Shown piece by piece: positions 42,908 through 51,611 of a stretch of 64,000 bases of DNA; the first letter of the stretch is position 1; each line of letters starts with the position of its first letter. The notes under the pieces are model-generated. The model had not been told where the DNA came from. It ran no database searches and saw nothing but the letters and a program-made list of their open reading frames with translations. Origin of the DNA: Paenibacillus montanisoli (GTDB lineage Bacteria; Bacillota; Bacilli; Paenibacillales; Paenibacillaceae); NCBI RefSeq assembly GCF_003268025.1, contig NZ_QLUW01000001.1:1240001-1304000 (forward strand), read 5' to 3'. The translations under genes and the position numbers were made by a program.

Positions 42908-43750
42908 ATGGGGAATGTTGTTGTAACCGGAGGCAGCGGAAGGCTTGGTTACTGGGCGATTCGCGAATTATTGCAAGAAGGGCATCATGTGATCAGCGGC
43001 GATCAAGCGGCTCCGAAGCATTCACTTTGTCCTTCCGTTCTTGTGGACTTAAATCAGATGGAACAAGTATTAAGACTGCTTGAACAGGCTGACGAAGTCA
43101 TTCATTTGGCTGCGATACCGGCTCCGGGTATTTTGTCGAACGAGGAAACGTACCGGAACAATACGATTTCTAGCTATAACGTGTTGGAAGCCGCTGACCA
43201 ACTAGGAATACGGAAAGTTGTAATCGGTTCCAGCGCATCCATTTATGGATTCGCTTATGCCAAACATCCTTTCTTGCCCGATTATTTTCCTGTCGATGAG
43301 AATCACCCTCTGCTGCCTCAAGAATGTTACGGTTTATCCAAGATTGTCAATGAACAAACGGCTGCGATGTTCAATCGACGCTCCGATATGCAAATTGTAT
43401 CTTTACGCATGTCTTGCATCCTTTCAGAGGATGTCTACTTCGATTTCTGCAACCGTCCAGACTTGGAGAAGATCATGTATCCGCTCTTTTGGTCATATGT
43501 CGATGTCCGGGATGCCGCTCGCGCTTGCAGACTAGGCATTGAAGCCAGCGGTCTGGGAGCGATGCCGCTTGAAATTTGCGCCAACGACACGCTTTCCCGT
43601 GAAAAAACGAAAGATCTTTACTCTAAGTACTACAGTCAGGTGACTGATATTCGAACCACATTGGAAGGGCATACGTCGCTAAGCAGCAATCAAAAAGCAA
43701 GACAAAGCTTGAATTGGCAGCCTCAATTTAGTTGGCGTATGTACGTGTAA
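42908..43750 (+). CDS. NAD-dependent epimerase/dehydratase (extended SDR)
   Basis: 280 residues. The Rossmann motif is VVVTGGSGRLGYWAIREL; catalytic residues are in SSASIYG and YGLSK (Tyr and Lys). The short C-terminus resembles sugar-lactone-forming uronate dehydrogenases and related epimerases more than long nucleotide-sugar epimerases. Its neighbour is a UxuA-type mannonate dehydratase 39 bases on, so oxidation of a hexuronate or interconversion of hexonates is plausible. ATG 42908 follows GGGAGG. Confidence 0.83.
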   Translation: MGNVVVTGGSGRLGYWAIRELLQEGHHVISGDQAAPKHSLCPSVLVDLNQMEQVLRLLEQADEVIHLAAIPAPGILSNEETYRNNTISSYNVLEAADQLGIRKVVIGSSASIYGFAYAKHPFLPDYFPVDENHPLLPQECYGLSKIVNEQTAAMFNRRSDMQIVSLRMSCILSEDVYFDFCNRPDLEKIMYPLFWSYVDVRDAARACRLGIEASGLGAMPLEICANDTLSREKTKDLYSKYYSQVTDIRTTLEGHTSLSSNQKARQSLNWQPQFSWRMYV

Positions 43751-43789
43751 TAGCGTGATTCCAAATAAGAAATTGGACGGTGATTAGGA

Positions 43790-44785
43790 GTGAAGCAGAA
43801 CATGCGAATCGCCCTAGGTCAAATGCAAGAACTGACTCATGAAACAATGACTTTTGCCAAGCAATTAGGCGTATCGAGTATCCAACTCAACACCCCGAAT
43901 ATTCCAGGAGAACATTGTTGGGACTATGAAGATTTGCTTACTATTAAGAAGACTTGCGATGAAAATGGTTTGTTCTTGGAATCGATCGAGAATGTCCCTA
44001 TTCGTTTCTACGATAAAATTATGCTCGGCTTACCCGGCAGGGACGAGCAAATCGAAAATTATTGCACGATTATACGCAATATGGGGCGCGCAGGAATTCC
44101 GATATTGGGTCACCATTTCATGCCGAACTTTGTTTGGAGGACATCCTGGGAGCCAGGCCGGGGCGGAGCCTTATGTTCCGCATTCGATTCCGAAGCCGCG
44201 GCCAGCGGCATCAATCTTGTGAAGTATGATTCAAATCGGGAAGTGAGGGTGCCGGACGAATCGATCATGTGGGAGAATTACGCTTATTTCTTAAAGGCGG
44301 TGCTTCCCGTTGCAGAAGAATCGGGCGTGCGGCTTGCGCTCCATCCGGACGATCCGCCAATTGCTATGCTCGACGGAACAGCGAGAATTTTCTATAAAGT
44401 GGAGAATTTTAAAAAAGCGGAGGCCATAGCGAACAGCGATGCGTGGGGATTGAATTTGTGCCTTGGCTGCTGCTCGGAGATGGTATACGGAGCCGCTAAC
44501 GTAATGGAAATGATTCGATATTTCGGATCGAGAAATAAAATATTTTATGTTCATTTCCGTGATGTTCAGGGCACTATGCCGAAGTTTCAAGAGTGCTTTC
44601 TCGGGGAAGGAAACTATCATCCCGCAGAAGTCTTGCTAGAATTGAAACGTTCCGGTTTCACAGGTTTCTTGATGGACGATCATGTGCCTGGCGTTATTAA
44701 TGATTCTGCATGGGGCCACCGCGCACGTGCGCATGCCGTGGGTTATATGCAAGGGCTGATGAAAGCGTTGGAACTTCTGGATTAA
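43790..44785 (+). CDS. uxuA: UxuA-type mannonate dehydratase
   Basis: 331 residues of the xylose-isomerase-like TIM-barrel mannonate dehydratase family, which makes 2-keto-3-deoxygluconate from D-mannonate. Metal/catalytic regions LALHPDDPP, LNLCLGCCSEM, FYVHFRDVQG and GFLMDDHVPG are conserved. GTG 43790 has GGTGAT upstream; ATG 43802 with TAGGAG at 12 bases is the alternative. No uronate isomerase or mannonate oxidoreductase of the usual uxu set is adjacent; the epimerase before it may supply the substrate. It is the last gene of the long operon. Confidence 0.88.
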   Translation: MKQNMRIALGQMQELTHETMTFAKQLGVSSIQLNTPNIPGEHCWDYEDLLTIKKTCDENGLFLESIENVPIRFYDKIMLGLPGRDEQIENYCTIIRNMGRAGIPILGHHFMPNFVWRTSWEPGRGGALCSAFDSEAAASGINLVKYDSNREVRVPDESIMWENYAYFLKAVLPVAEESGVRLALHPDDPPIAMLDGTARIFYKVENFKKAEAIANSDAWGLNLCLGCCSEMVYGAANVMEMIRYFGSRNKIFYVHFRDVQGTMPKFQECFLGEGNYHPAEVLLELKRSGFTGFLMDDHVPGVINDSAWGHRARAHAVGYMQGLMKALELLD

Positions 44786-44819
44786 GTCATATATCGGAGG
44801 ACAAGAACATAGAGGCATG

Positions 44820-44846
44820 AAAATCCGCGGCTTCCGCGGATTTTTT
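44820..44846 (+). terminator. Terminator of the 24.0-44.8 kb operon
   Basis: AAATCCGCGG (44821-44830) pairs perfectly with 44834-44843 around CTT, followed by a T-run. Confidence 0.9.
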
Positions 44847-44942
44847 ATTTTAGGTTCCCTAAATTGATCTATGCTCATAGTTTCCAGCATTTGTGCGCAT
44901 ACTAGAACCCTGCGAGCCTTGAGCTGATGGAGGTTGTAAATC

Positions 44943-45803
44943 ATGAATACATGGCTGGAAATCATGATGCGGACGTTAACGGCCGTCATCTTCTTGCTCC
45001 TGATGACAAAGCTGCTTGGGAAGCGGCAGGTAACCGAGCTGTCTGTCTTCGAATACATAACCGGCATCACGATCGGTAACATTGCGGGTTATATATCGCT
45101 CGATACGGATGCGAAATGGTATTTGGGCATGCTGTCGCTGGCGGTTTGGGTTGCCGTATCGCTTATCATCGAGCTGGTTCAACTAAAGAGCAAACGCGTC
45201 CGGAATTGGATTGACGGCACGCCGACGGTATTGATCCAGAAAGGTAAGATTCTTGAGAAGAATCTGAAAAAAGAGCGGCTGACGATTGACGAGCTGATGC
45301 AGCAGCTTCGCTTGAAGGATGTGTTCAGGGTGGCGGACGTGGAGTTCGCGATTATGGAAGCGAGCGGCGCCATAAACGTACTGCTCAAGAAGGAAAACTT
45401 GCCGCTAACGCCGAAGCAGCTGGGCATTAAAGTTCAGTCGGAGCGGGAGCCGATGGTGGTCGTTATGGACGGGCAAGTTCTGAACGATGCGCTGCAGGTG
45501 AGGGGCTACAACATGCAATGGCTGGAGAAGGAGCTGAAGAAGTCCGATCTCAGGATCGAGGATGTGTTTCTTGCCCAGATCGACGATTTTGGCGCGCTAA
45601 CGGTGGATTTATACGACGATAAAGCGAAGCAGCCGAAGAGCTATAGCCAAGCGACGTTATTGGCTTCACTTAAAAAGTGCGAAGCGGATATGGAGATGTA
45701 CGGACTGATGACGGCCGATGAAGACGAGAAGCAGAAATACGCGGCATGTTCCAAGAAGCTGCAGCATTTGATCGATGAAGTGCGGCCGCTCATTTATCAA
45801 TAA
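44943..45803 (+). CDS. DUF421 membrane protein with C-terminal DUF1657 (YetF/2Duf-like)
   Basis: 286 residues. Three N-terminal membrane spans (about 8-85) with TKLLGKRQVTELSVFEYITG are followed by a soluble DUF421 domain (KRVRNWIDGTPTVLIQKGKI, DVEFAIMEASG). The last ~60 residues (ATLLASLKKCEADMEMYGLM to LQHLIDEVRP) look like a DUF1657 helical hairpin. The DUF421 plus DUF1657 combination is what I know from 2Duf, a membrane protein tied to spore heat resistance and germination in Bacillus. That function is not shown here. ATG 44943 follows GGAGG. Its own terminator follows. Confidence 0.82.
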   Translation: MNTWLEIMMRTLTAVIFLLLMTKLLGKRQVTELSVFEYITGITIGNIAGYISLDTDAKWYLGMLSLAVWVAVSLIIELVQLKSKRVRNWIDGTPTVLIQKGKILEKNLKKERLTIDELMQQLRLKDVFRVADVEFAIMEASGAINVLLKKENLPLTPKQLGIKVQSEREPMVVVMDGQVLNDALQVRGYNMQWLEKELKKSDLRIEDVFLAQIDDFGALTVDLYDDKAKQPKSYSQATLLASLKKCEADMEMYGLMTADEDEKQKYAACSKKLQHLIDEVRPLIYQ

Positions 45804-45808
45804 CAACA

Positions 45809-45836
45809 AAAGAGACCGCCAACCGGCGGTCTCTTT
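45809..45836. terminator. Bidirectional terminator between DUF421-DUF1657 and PAP2 genes
   Basis: A 12-bp perfect stem pairs AAAGAGACCGCC (45809-45820) with 45825-45836 around AACC. It serves convergent genes. Confidence 0.88.
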
Positions 45837-45860
45837 GTGTTATTGCGGATATGCTTGATT

Positions 45861-46727
45861 TTACTTGGCGTCTTCACGTAAATAGCCGAGCTTAGCAGAC
45901 GTTGCAAGCGAACCGCTGCGGCGCCGGCGAAGCTTCCAATCCACCGCGCTTAAACGCATGCCCATCGCGGAAGCGAATGTGCCGAGCATCAAGCCGCCGA
46001 CCATATCGGTCAACCAATGGATGCCCAAGTAGAAAATCGCGAAAATGATGATCCCCGCGCAAATGCAGCAGAACCATGCCCAGCGTTTAATTCCCGAGCG
46101 GACAGCCAGGATCGCCAGCGTAACCGAAATCGACGTATGCAGGCTGGGAAAGCAATTATCCAAGCCCGACAGCGCGCGGTATTGGTTCTCGAAATCCGGG
46201 AACACGTTCAGCATCAGGAACGAAACATTTTGCGGATCATGGTACCAGACCTCGTTTACCGGCAAAAACAAATAGAACGGAATGGCAACAAGGTAGTTGA
46301 TCATAATCGCGTAGCAGATCGCATAGAACATCCGGCGGTCTTTGCTTAGGTTCGTATAGATGCCTATGGAAGCGATAAGCAGCGCCTGGAAGACGACAAC
46401 GTACATAAAAGCAAGAAAAACGGTAAGGTAGCTGTTCTCGAATGTATGCTGCAGGTTGGCGACGAAATTCCCTTCAATCGATTGGAAAAAGGTCGCAAAG
46501 TCATAGGTCTTCGTCAAATGTTTCTCGACTTGGAGCTCAAGCTTGTTACAGAACAGAATCAAGATCAAGGCTGCGAAATGAAGCATGTATTTGCGATTGA
46601 ATACCATTTCTCTGAGAAACAGTCCGCCGACCTTAAACGGGTTCGTTGCAGCTCCATACCAAATCAGCAGCGTAACGGTAATGGCCGTATAGATCGCGAC
46701 CGTCGTCATGTTGTCAAACAAAGTCAT
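45861..46727 (-). CDS. PAP2-superfamily membrane phosphatase-like protein
   Basis: 288 residues with about six membrane spans. PAP2 motifs are visible in the second half: GLDNCFPSLHTS (C2) and YLGIHWLTDMVGG (C3), with the catalytic histidines. The N-terminal part resembles inositol-phosphorylceramide synthase/PAP2-like proteins. It likely dephosphorylates or transfers phosphate on a lipid such as phosphatidic acid, phosphatidylglycerol phosphate or undecaprenyl pyrophosphate. ATG 46727 has AGGAGG 12 bases upstream. A TATACT -10-like box lies upstream on the same strand. Confidence 0.83.
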   Translation of the reverse strand: MTLFDNMTTVAIYTAITVTLLIWYGAATNPFKVGGLFLREMVFNRKYMLHFAALILILFCNKLELQVEKHLTKTYDFATFFQSIEGNFVANLQHTFENSYLTVFLAFMYVVVFQALLIASIGIYTNLSKDRRMFYAICYAIMINYLVAIPFYLFLPVNEVWYHDPQNVSFLMLNVFPDFENQYRALSGLDNCFPSLHTSISVTLAILAVRSGIKRWAWFCCICAGIIIFAIFYLGIHWLTDMVGGLMLGTFASAMGMRLSAVDWKLRRRRSGSLATSAKLGYLREDAK

Positions 46728-46835
46728 GATACGTACTTTCCTCCTAAAGCTTTGTGCCAGCGGCTCGATCTAGTTAGTATAGCACATTCCGGCTTGCCGT
46801 GAACGTTTTCCAAATTTGTTCACATACGGAAGCCC

Positions 46836-47237
46836 TCAGGAGCGCTTCATATTGACGCCGAAAATGCCGCCGAACGCGCCGCAAAGCAAGGCTGAGATCA
46901 GCATGGTAAATGTTCTGCCGCTAATGCCGGTATTCATGGATAGGAAGCTGACCAACAGGATCAGCAACCCATAAGCGATGCCCAGAATTCCGCCATAGTA
47001 CCAGCCGCGCATGCCGGACCTTTTGCCAGCAACGAAGCCGCCTGCCAGCGAGGCGCAGCCGTGCACGATTAAGCTGTAAAGCGGAAGCTGGGTCTCCTGC
47101 ATGCTCCCCCAGCGCAGCATCGTCGAGAGCAGCAGCGCGCCGACCGCCAGCCAAATCGATGCGTACAAAAGGCCGGCCAGCATCGGTGAAGCCATGTGTG
47201 CCTTCGGAACATTTTTCATGGCATTGATCGGTTTCAT
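46836..47237 (-). CDS. TIGR04086-family small membrane protein
   Basis: 133 residues from ATG 47237 (GGAGGG 8 bases upstream; an extension to 47273 is unsupported). Four hydrophobic segments with glycine-rich turns (ASLAGGFVAGKRSGMRGW, GILGIAYG, GAFGGIFGVN) match the four-span family found in Firmicutes near DUF421, SpoVB and SecDF genes. The function is not known. It is divergent from the DUF421 gene at 47432. Confidence 0.8.
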   Translation of the reverse strand: MKPINAMKNVPKAHMASPMLAGLLYASIWLAVGALLLSTMLRWGSMQETQLPLYSLIVHGCASLAGGFVAGKRSGMRGWYYGGILGIAYGLLILLVSFLSMNTGISGRTFTMLISALLCGAFGGIFGVNMKRS

Positions 47238-47431
47238 GTACCTATCCCTCCAATTATTTACACTCGAGTCCACGATTATTACAACATATGGTCAAGCCGG
47301 TCAGAATAGTACAAGGAGCCTCGAAGCCGCAGGGAATCCGTTTGTTTACCAGAAATTCGAATATCCCCCTTCGTATGACGAGCATTGCATCCGGTGACAA
47401 TAGTTGTACTTTAAAGCTGGAGGCGGTTCAT

Positions 47432-48175
47432 GTGGAATACTGGGTTCTGGCGTTCCGGACGCTTCTCATCTACTTTATCGTGTTTCTGATTATGCGGCTT
47501 ATGGGCAAAAGGGAGATCGGCAAGCTGTCCGTATTCGATCTCGTGATTTCCGTCATGATCGCCGAAATTGCCGTCGTGGTCATTGAAGATACGAAGCGGC
47601 CGGTGCTCCATGGTGTTTTGCCGATGGCTTGTTTGCTTATCATCCAAATTCTGATTGCCTTTATCTCGCTGAAGAGCCGCAAGCTGCGCGTATGGTTCGA
47701 CGGCGAGCCGGTCGTGCTAGTGGAGCGGGGGAAGCTGAACCGGGAGGCGATGCGCAAGCAAAGGTACAATTTGGACGATTTGCTGCTGCAATTCCGTGAA
47801 AATAAGACCAATATCGCGGATGTCGAGTTTGCCATCCTGGAGACGACAGGCAAGCTGTCGATCATTCAAAAGGACATGAAGGGGCGCGATTCGAACGGGC
47901 ATTCTTCTTCAGAAGGCCATGCCCCTAGACAGGATTCGCAATTTCCGAAGCCGTTCCCCAAAAACTATCGTTTCGAAACGCTGCCGGTGCCGCTCATTAT
48001 GGACGGCGAAATCCAGAAAACAAATCTGGAGCAGCTCGGCAAAGACCGCTTCTGGCTCAACAATCAGCTCAGGCAGCGGGGGATTACCGACGTGAAGCAA
48101 GTCTTCTTGTGCACAATCGATCACCGAGGAAAAATTTTCCTTGATTCCAGGCGCGGACGGGGACCCTATAGGTAA
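47432..48175 (+). CDS. DUF421 membrane protein (YrbG-like)
   Basis: 247 residues from GTG 47432 (GGAGG 8 bases upstream); the 48 residues before it are not membrane-like and lack a site. Three membrane spans with LMGKREIGKLSVFDLVISV are followed by the DUF421 soluble domain (RVWFDGEPVVLVERGKLN, DVEFAILETTGKLSI). It lacks the DUF1657 extension of its paralogue at 44943. A low-complexity insert (GRDSNGHSSSEGHAPRQDS) sits in the middle of the soluble part. The function is unknown. Confidence 0.82.
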   Translation: MEYWVLAFRTLLIYFIVFLIMRLMGKREIGKLSVFDLVISVMIAEIAVVVIEDTKRPVLHGVLPMACLLIIQILIAFISLKSRKLRVWFDGEPVVLVERGKLNREAMRKQRYNLDDLLLQFRENKTNIADVEFAILETTGKLSIIQKDMKGRDSNGHSSSEGHAPRQDSQFPKPFPKNYRFETLPVPLIMDGEIQKTNLEQLGKDRFWLNNQLRQRGITDVKQVFLCTIDHRGKIFLDSRRGRGPYR

Positions 48176-48180
48176 ATGCG

Positions 48181-48209
48181 AAACACCGGCTCGGATAGGG
48201 CCGGTGTTT
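48181..48209. terminator. Bidirectional terminator between DUF421 and spoVB
   Basis: AAACACCGGC (48181-48190) pairs perfectly with 48200-48209; it lies between convergent genes. Confidence 0.85.
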
Positions 48210-48217
48210 ATTGCGCA

Positions 48218-49825
48218 TTAGGAACGGAAGAATCGGCCGAGATAAGGGATGCGCTCCACATCGTAACGGTCGATGATGCGCAGGACCACCATGAGGATCA
48301 AGTAGACGATAATGCCGGCCGTGCACGCGATGATCAAGTTATGCCAAAGCGCGGGCAGCGCCTGCAGGTTCATGACCCAGAGCGACGCGGCTCCCATGAT
48401 GAGCATGGCCACGCCAACTTTAATGAAATCCAAAATTTCCATGCTGAAGCCGACATAACGGACAACCGCGATCCAGTGCAGGACCGTGACGAGGACGATG
48501 TTGACGTTTATGGCAATTAGGGCGCCGTATATGCCAAGAGTCGGATCGGAGGCCAGTTCGATGATGAGCACCAGCTTGACGACAGCTCCGACGAAGGTGT
48601 TCATCAGCGCGGTAGCCGGTTTATCCAGCGCCTGCAATGCGGCTTGCAGCGGCGCCTGAAGGTAGATGAACAAACCGACGGGAGCCATCCATTGCAGCAT
48701 CGGCGCGATCTCTACATGGTTATATAGTATGCGGCAGAGCGGCTCTGCGAACAGCATCATGACGACAACGAAGGGACCTCCCGTTACCAACGCAAGGCGC
48801 ATGGATTGATGGAGCCGCTTGTGTATCGTGGCTCGGTCTCCTTTAGCGGCGGCTTCGGAGAGCGAAGGCACGAGCGATACGGCAAGCGAGTAAGTGAGTG
48901 CGGTCGGGAGAAGTAGAATCGGGACGATCATCCCTTGAAGGGCGCCGTATTGCGCGGTTGCTTTGCTCACTGCGATACCGGCGGCCTGCAGCGCTCTTGC
49001 GGTCAAGATGGACTCGAGCAAATAGGAGAGGGAACCGATCATCCGGCTTGCGGTTACGGGCACCGAAAGACTGATGAGCCGGCGCACGACCGGAACCCGC
49101 TTGCGCAGCGGAGCAGGCGCTTTCGGCTTCGAGTCCGCTGTCGGTATATCCGCTTGCTTATCGGACTCTCGCGCAATGCCGAGTTTCACGCGTTTTCGGT
49201 CTTTCGCATACTGCAAGAGAAGCACGGCAAGCCCGCCAAGTTCGCCGGCAACAACCCCTAGCATCGCCCCGGCAGCCCCCCAGGCTAGTCCGTATTGCAG
49301 CAGCCACTTCGCGAACAGGAGCGCTAGAACACACCGGATAACCGTCTCGATCGTTTGGGAGAGCGCGGTAGGAATCATATTTTGCTTACCTTGGAAGTAG
49401 CCCCGGTACACCGAAGAGATCCCGATGATGAGCAACAACGGACTCATCATCAACAACGTTTGGTGTACCCTCGCATCCGTCATCAAATGCGTCGTGATCC
49501 AGGGCAAGAGGACAATGAACATCGCGGTCAAAAATAACGACAGCAGCACGGTCAGTGCCATCGCCGAGCGGAAAATCTGCTTTACCCGCTTGGAATCGCC
49601 CTTGGATTCGGCCTCGGCGATCCACTTGGCGACGGCAAGCGGAATGCCGCCGGTAATAATGGTGAGCAGCACAATTAGAAACGGGTAGCCGAGCTGATAC
49701 AAGCCGACGCCCTCGGCTCCTATAATGCGGGGAAGCGCGATCCGCGGCACAAAGGCAAGGATGCGGTTCACGATGCCTGCAAGCAGCAAAATTAAAGCCC
49801 CTTTAATAAACGTTTGCTTGGTCAC
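48218..49825 (-). CDS. spoVB: Stage V sporulation protein B / MATE-like lipid flippase family
   Basis: 535 residues from GTG 49825 (GAGAGG 8 bases upstream), beginning MTKQTFIKGALILLLAGIVNR as SpoVB proteins do. About fourteen membrane spans are present, with PRIIGAEGVGLYQLGYP, SVYRGYFQGKQNM and TALMNTFVGAVVKL-like family segments. The MOP-superfamily relatives flip lipid-linked precursors; SpoVB is needed for the spore cortex. The conserved neighbourhood with comN and secDF supports the name. An upstream extension to 49876 is unsupported. Confidence 0.9.
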   Translation of the reverse strand: MTKQTFIKGALILLLAGIVNRILAFVPRIALPRIIGAEGVGLYQLGYPFLIVLLTIITGGIPLAVAKWIAEAESKGDSKRVKQIFRSAMALTVLLSLFLTAMFIVLLPWITTHLMTDARVHQTLLMMSPLLLIIGISSVYRGYFQGKQNMIPTALSQTIETVIRCVLALLFAKWLLQYGLAWGAAGAMLGVVAGELGGLAVLLLQYAKDRKRVKLGIARESDKQADIPTADSKPKAPAPLRKRVPVVRRLISLSVPVTASRMIGSLSYLLESILTARALQAAGIAVSKATAQYGALQGMIVPILLLPTALTYSLAVSLVPSLSEAAAKGDRATIHKRLHQSMRLALVTGGPFVVVMMLFAEPLCRILYNHVEIAPMLQWMAPVGLFIYLQAPLQAALQALDKPATALMNTFVGAVVKLVLIIELASDPTLGIYGALIAINVNIVLVTVLHWIAVVRYVGFSMEILDFIKVGVAMLIMGAASLWVMNLQALPALWHNLIIACTAGIIVYLILMVVLRIIDRYDVERIPYLGRFFRS

Positions 49826-49999
49826 GGTCGATTCCTCTCCCCTTAACATTCGATCCCAGTACTTGTTTCCGGTCAACCTGTCCTATCGTTATGTTTATGC
49901 GCAGCATGTCCGCTTCCATGTCATTTTTTCAAGATGCGGCGTTTTGTTGCAGGAATGTGCGGTCCGGCATCGAATGCATAGAGCAAAGGAGGTCGTGGA

Positions 50000-50260
50000 A
50001 TGACAGACGAATCAAAACCATTGTCGGAGGAAGAATGGGTCGCGACCATCGAGCATCTGTGCAACAGCAAGGCCGAGGAGTTCAGAATGATCGGCTATGA
50101 GTATGTCACGGGAAACGAAATTTGGCAGTGCGTAAGCGATCGGTATACGAAATCGGGCATGCCGGCGGTTCATCAGGTCGTCAACGACATTTTGTCGCTC
50201 AAAGTGACAAAATTCATGAATTTTTTGACGCTAAGCGCCTATAAAGGGACCCATTTTTGA
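50000..50260 (+). CDS. comN: ComN-like post-transcriptional regulator
   Basis: 86 residues starting MTDESKPLSEEEWVATIEHLC. The length, the EIWQCVSDRY and VHQVVNDILSLKVTKFMNFLTL pattern and the position between spoVB and secD match Bacillus ComN (YrzD), which affects comE mRNA localisation and is linked to competence. It is a soluble, mostly helical protein. ATG 50000 follows AAAGGAGG. A terminator-like hairpin follows before the secD promoter. Confidence 0.82.
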   Translation: MTDESKPLSEEEWVATIEHLCNSKAEEFRMIGYEYVTGNEIWQCVSDRYTKSGMPAVHQVVNDILSLKVTKFMNFLTLSAYKGTHF

Positions 50261-50279
50261 CGGATGGGCTCTTTTTTTT
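50245..50279 (+). terminator. Terminator-like hairpin after comN
   Basis: CCCAT (50250-50254) pairs with ATGGG (50264-50268), extended with one mismatch, and a run of eight T follows. It overlaps the stop codon region of comN. Confidence 0.65.
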
Positions 50280-50306
50280 GACTCGTTTTTGAGGCATCGG
50301 TATAAT
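50278..50306 (+). promoter_or_regulatory. Strong sigma-A promoter of secD-secF
   Basis: TTGACT (50278-50283), exactly 17 bases, then a perfect TATAAT (50301-50306). Confidence 0.85.
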
Positions 50307-50348
50307 AGGAATGTTGACACAAGATTTTAAGGGGGAACTGAGGGTAAT

Positions 50349-51611
50349 ATGAATCGTCTGCTAGCATTCATTCTCATCGTCGTGTTATCGGCCGGCGTTG
50401 TAGCGGGAACAAGCTCTTGGATTTTCAACGATGTGAAACTCGGACTGGATTTGAAGGGCGGTTTCGAAATCCTGTATGAAGCCCAGCCGATCGAGCCGGG
50501 CGGGACGGTGACGAAGGATTCTCTGGTCGAAACGGCTAAGAGTCTGGAAGCGCGCGCCAACGCAACGGGCGTAACCGAACCGGAAGTAACGACTGAGGGC
50601 AGCAACCGGATCCGCGTAAAGATCGCCGGTGTGACTGACGAAACCAAAGTAAGGGATATCCTCAAGAAGCCTGCCGAATTGACATTCCGCAGCGCGCGCG
50701 GCTGCGCGGCTGATAAAGGATACTGTAAGGTCGAGCTTCGCGGCAGCGACTTTAAGCAGAACGGCGCTTCCGTGAATCAAACGAACTTGAATGCTTACGA
50801 AATCGCGATCAAACTGAAAAGCGCGAAGCAATTCGCTGAAGTGACACGTGAAATCGCCAAGCTGAGCCCGAACAACCAGCTTGCGATCTACTTGGATGAA
50901 ACTCAATTGTCTGCACCTAACGTTTCAAGCGAAATCAACAGCAACGAAGCTGTCATTACCGGCAATTTCACCCGTGATGAAGCAACCGACCTGAAAAATA
51001 CGATCAACTTGGGCGCTCTGCCGCTTAAGCTGACCGAGAAATATACGCAAAGCGTAGGCGCTACGCTTGGTAAACTGTCTCTGCAGGAGACCGTTTGGGC
51101 GGGCGTAATCGGTACTATTCTGATTCTTCTCTTCATGATGGCGTTCTACCGTTTGCCTGGCATTATCGCAAGCTTCTGTATAATCGTGTATATCTGGCTG
51201 CTGCTACTGGGCTTCAACCTGATCGATGCGACGCTGACGCTGCCAGGTATTGCAGCCTTCATTCTCGGGATCGGGATGGCGGTTGACGCCAACATCATTA
51301 TGGCGGAGCGGATTAAAGAAGAAATGCGCAGCGGCAAGAGCATTCTTTCGTCGCAGAAAGCCGGCTCCAAGCATTCGTTCCGTACCATTATCGATGCGCA
51401 CGTGACGACGACAATTGCCGCGCTCGTGCTGTTCTTTATAGGCGTGGGCTCTGTTAAAGGGTTTGCAGTCATCTTGCTGCTCAGCATCATTATCAGTGTA
51501 TTGACAAATGTATTCTTCTCGCGCTTGCTCCTCACTTTGATTATCCGCAGCGGCATTGTGAAGAAGAAATCCTACTTCGGTGTCAAGGAGAGTGAAGTAC
51601 GTGCGCTTTAG
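50349..51611 (+). CDS. secD: Protein translocase subunit SecD
   Basis: 420 residues. The N-terminal membrane anchor, D1 motif LGLDLKGGFEILYEA, a periplasmic-type P1 region and a C-terminal six-span RND part with GIGMAVDANIIMAERIKEE are visible. It works with SecF and SecYEG to pull exported proteins using proton motive force. The P1 domain is short, normal for Firmicutes. The start ATG 50349 has GAGGG upstream, and the end overlaps the start of secF. Here SecD and SecF are separate, unlike the single SecDF of Bacillus subtilis. Confidence 0.94.
   Translation: MNRLLAFILIVVLSAGVVAGTSSWIFNDVKLGLDLKGGFEILYEAQPIEPGGTVTKDSLVETAKSLEARANATGVTEPEVTTEGSNRIRVKIAGVTDETKVRDILKKPAELTFRSARGCAADKGYCKVELRGSDFKQNGASVNQTNLNAYEIAIKLKSAKQFAEVTREIAKLSPNNQLAIYLDETQLSAPNVSSEINSNEAVITGNFTRDEATDLKNTINLGALPLKLTEKYTQSVGATLGKLSLQETVWAGVIGTILILLFMMAFYRLPGIIASFCIIVYIWLLLLGFNLIDATLTLPGIAAFILGIGMAVDANIIMAERIKEEMRSGKSILSSQKAGSKHSFRTIIDAHVTTTIAALVLFFIGVGSVKGFAVILLLSIIISVLTNVFFSRLLLTLIIRSGIVKKKSYFGVKESEVRAL

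Noticed and set aside
46799..46823. GTGAAC...GTTCAC inverted repeat between the PAP2 and TIGR04086 genes
   Set aside because: Only six paired bases with a 13-base gap in an A/T-rich stretch; it could easily be chance.
51580..51611. secD/secF as a frameshifted single secDF gene
   Set aside because: Each half has its own start region and full set of motifs and the genes overlap slightly; separate secD and secF genes are a normal arrangement.
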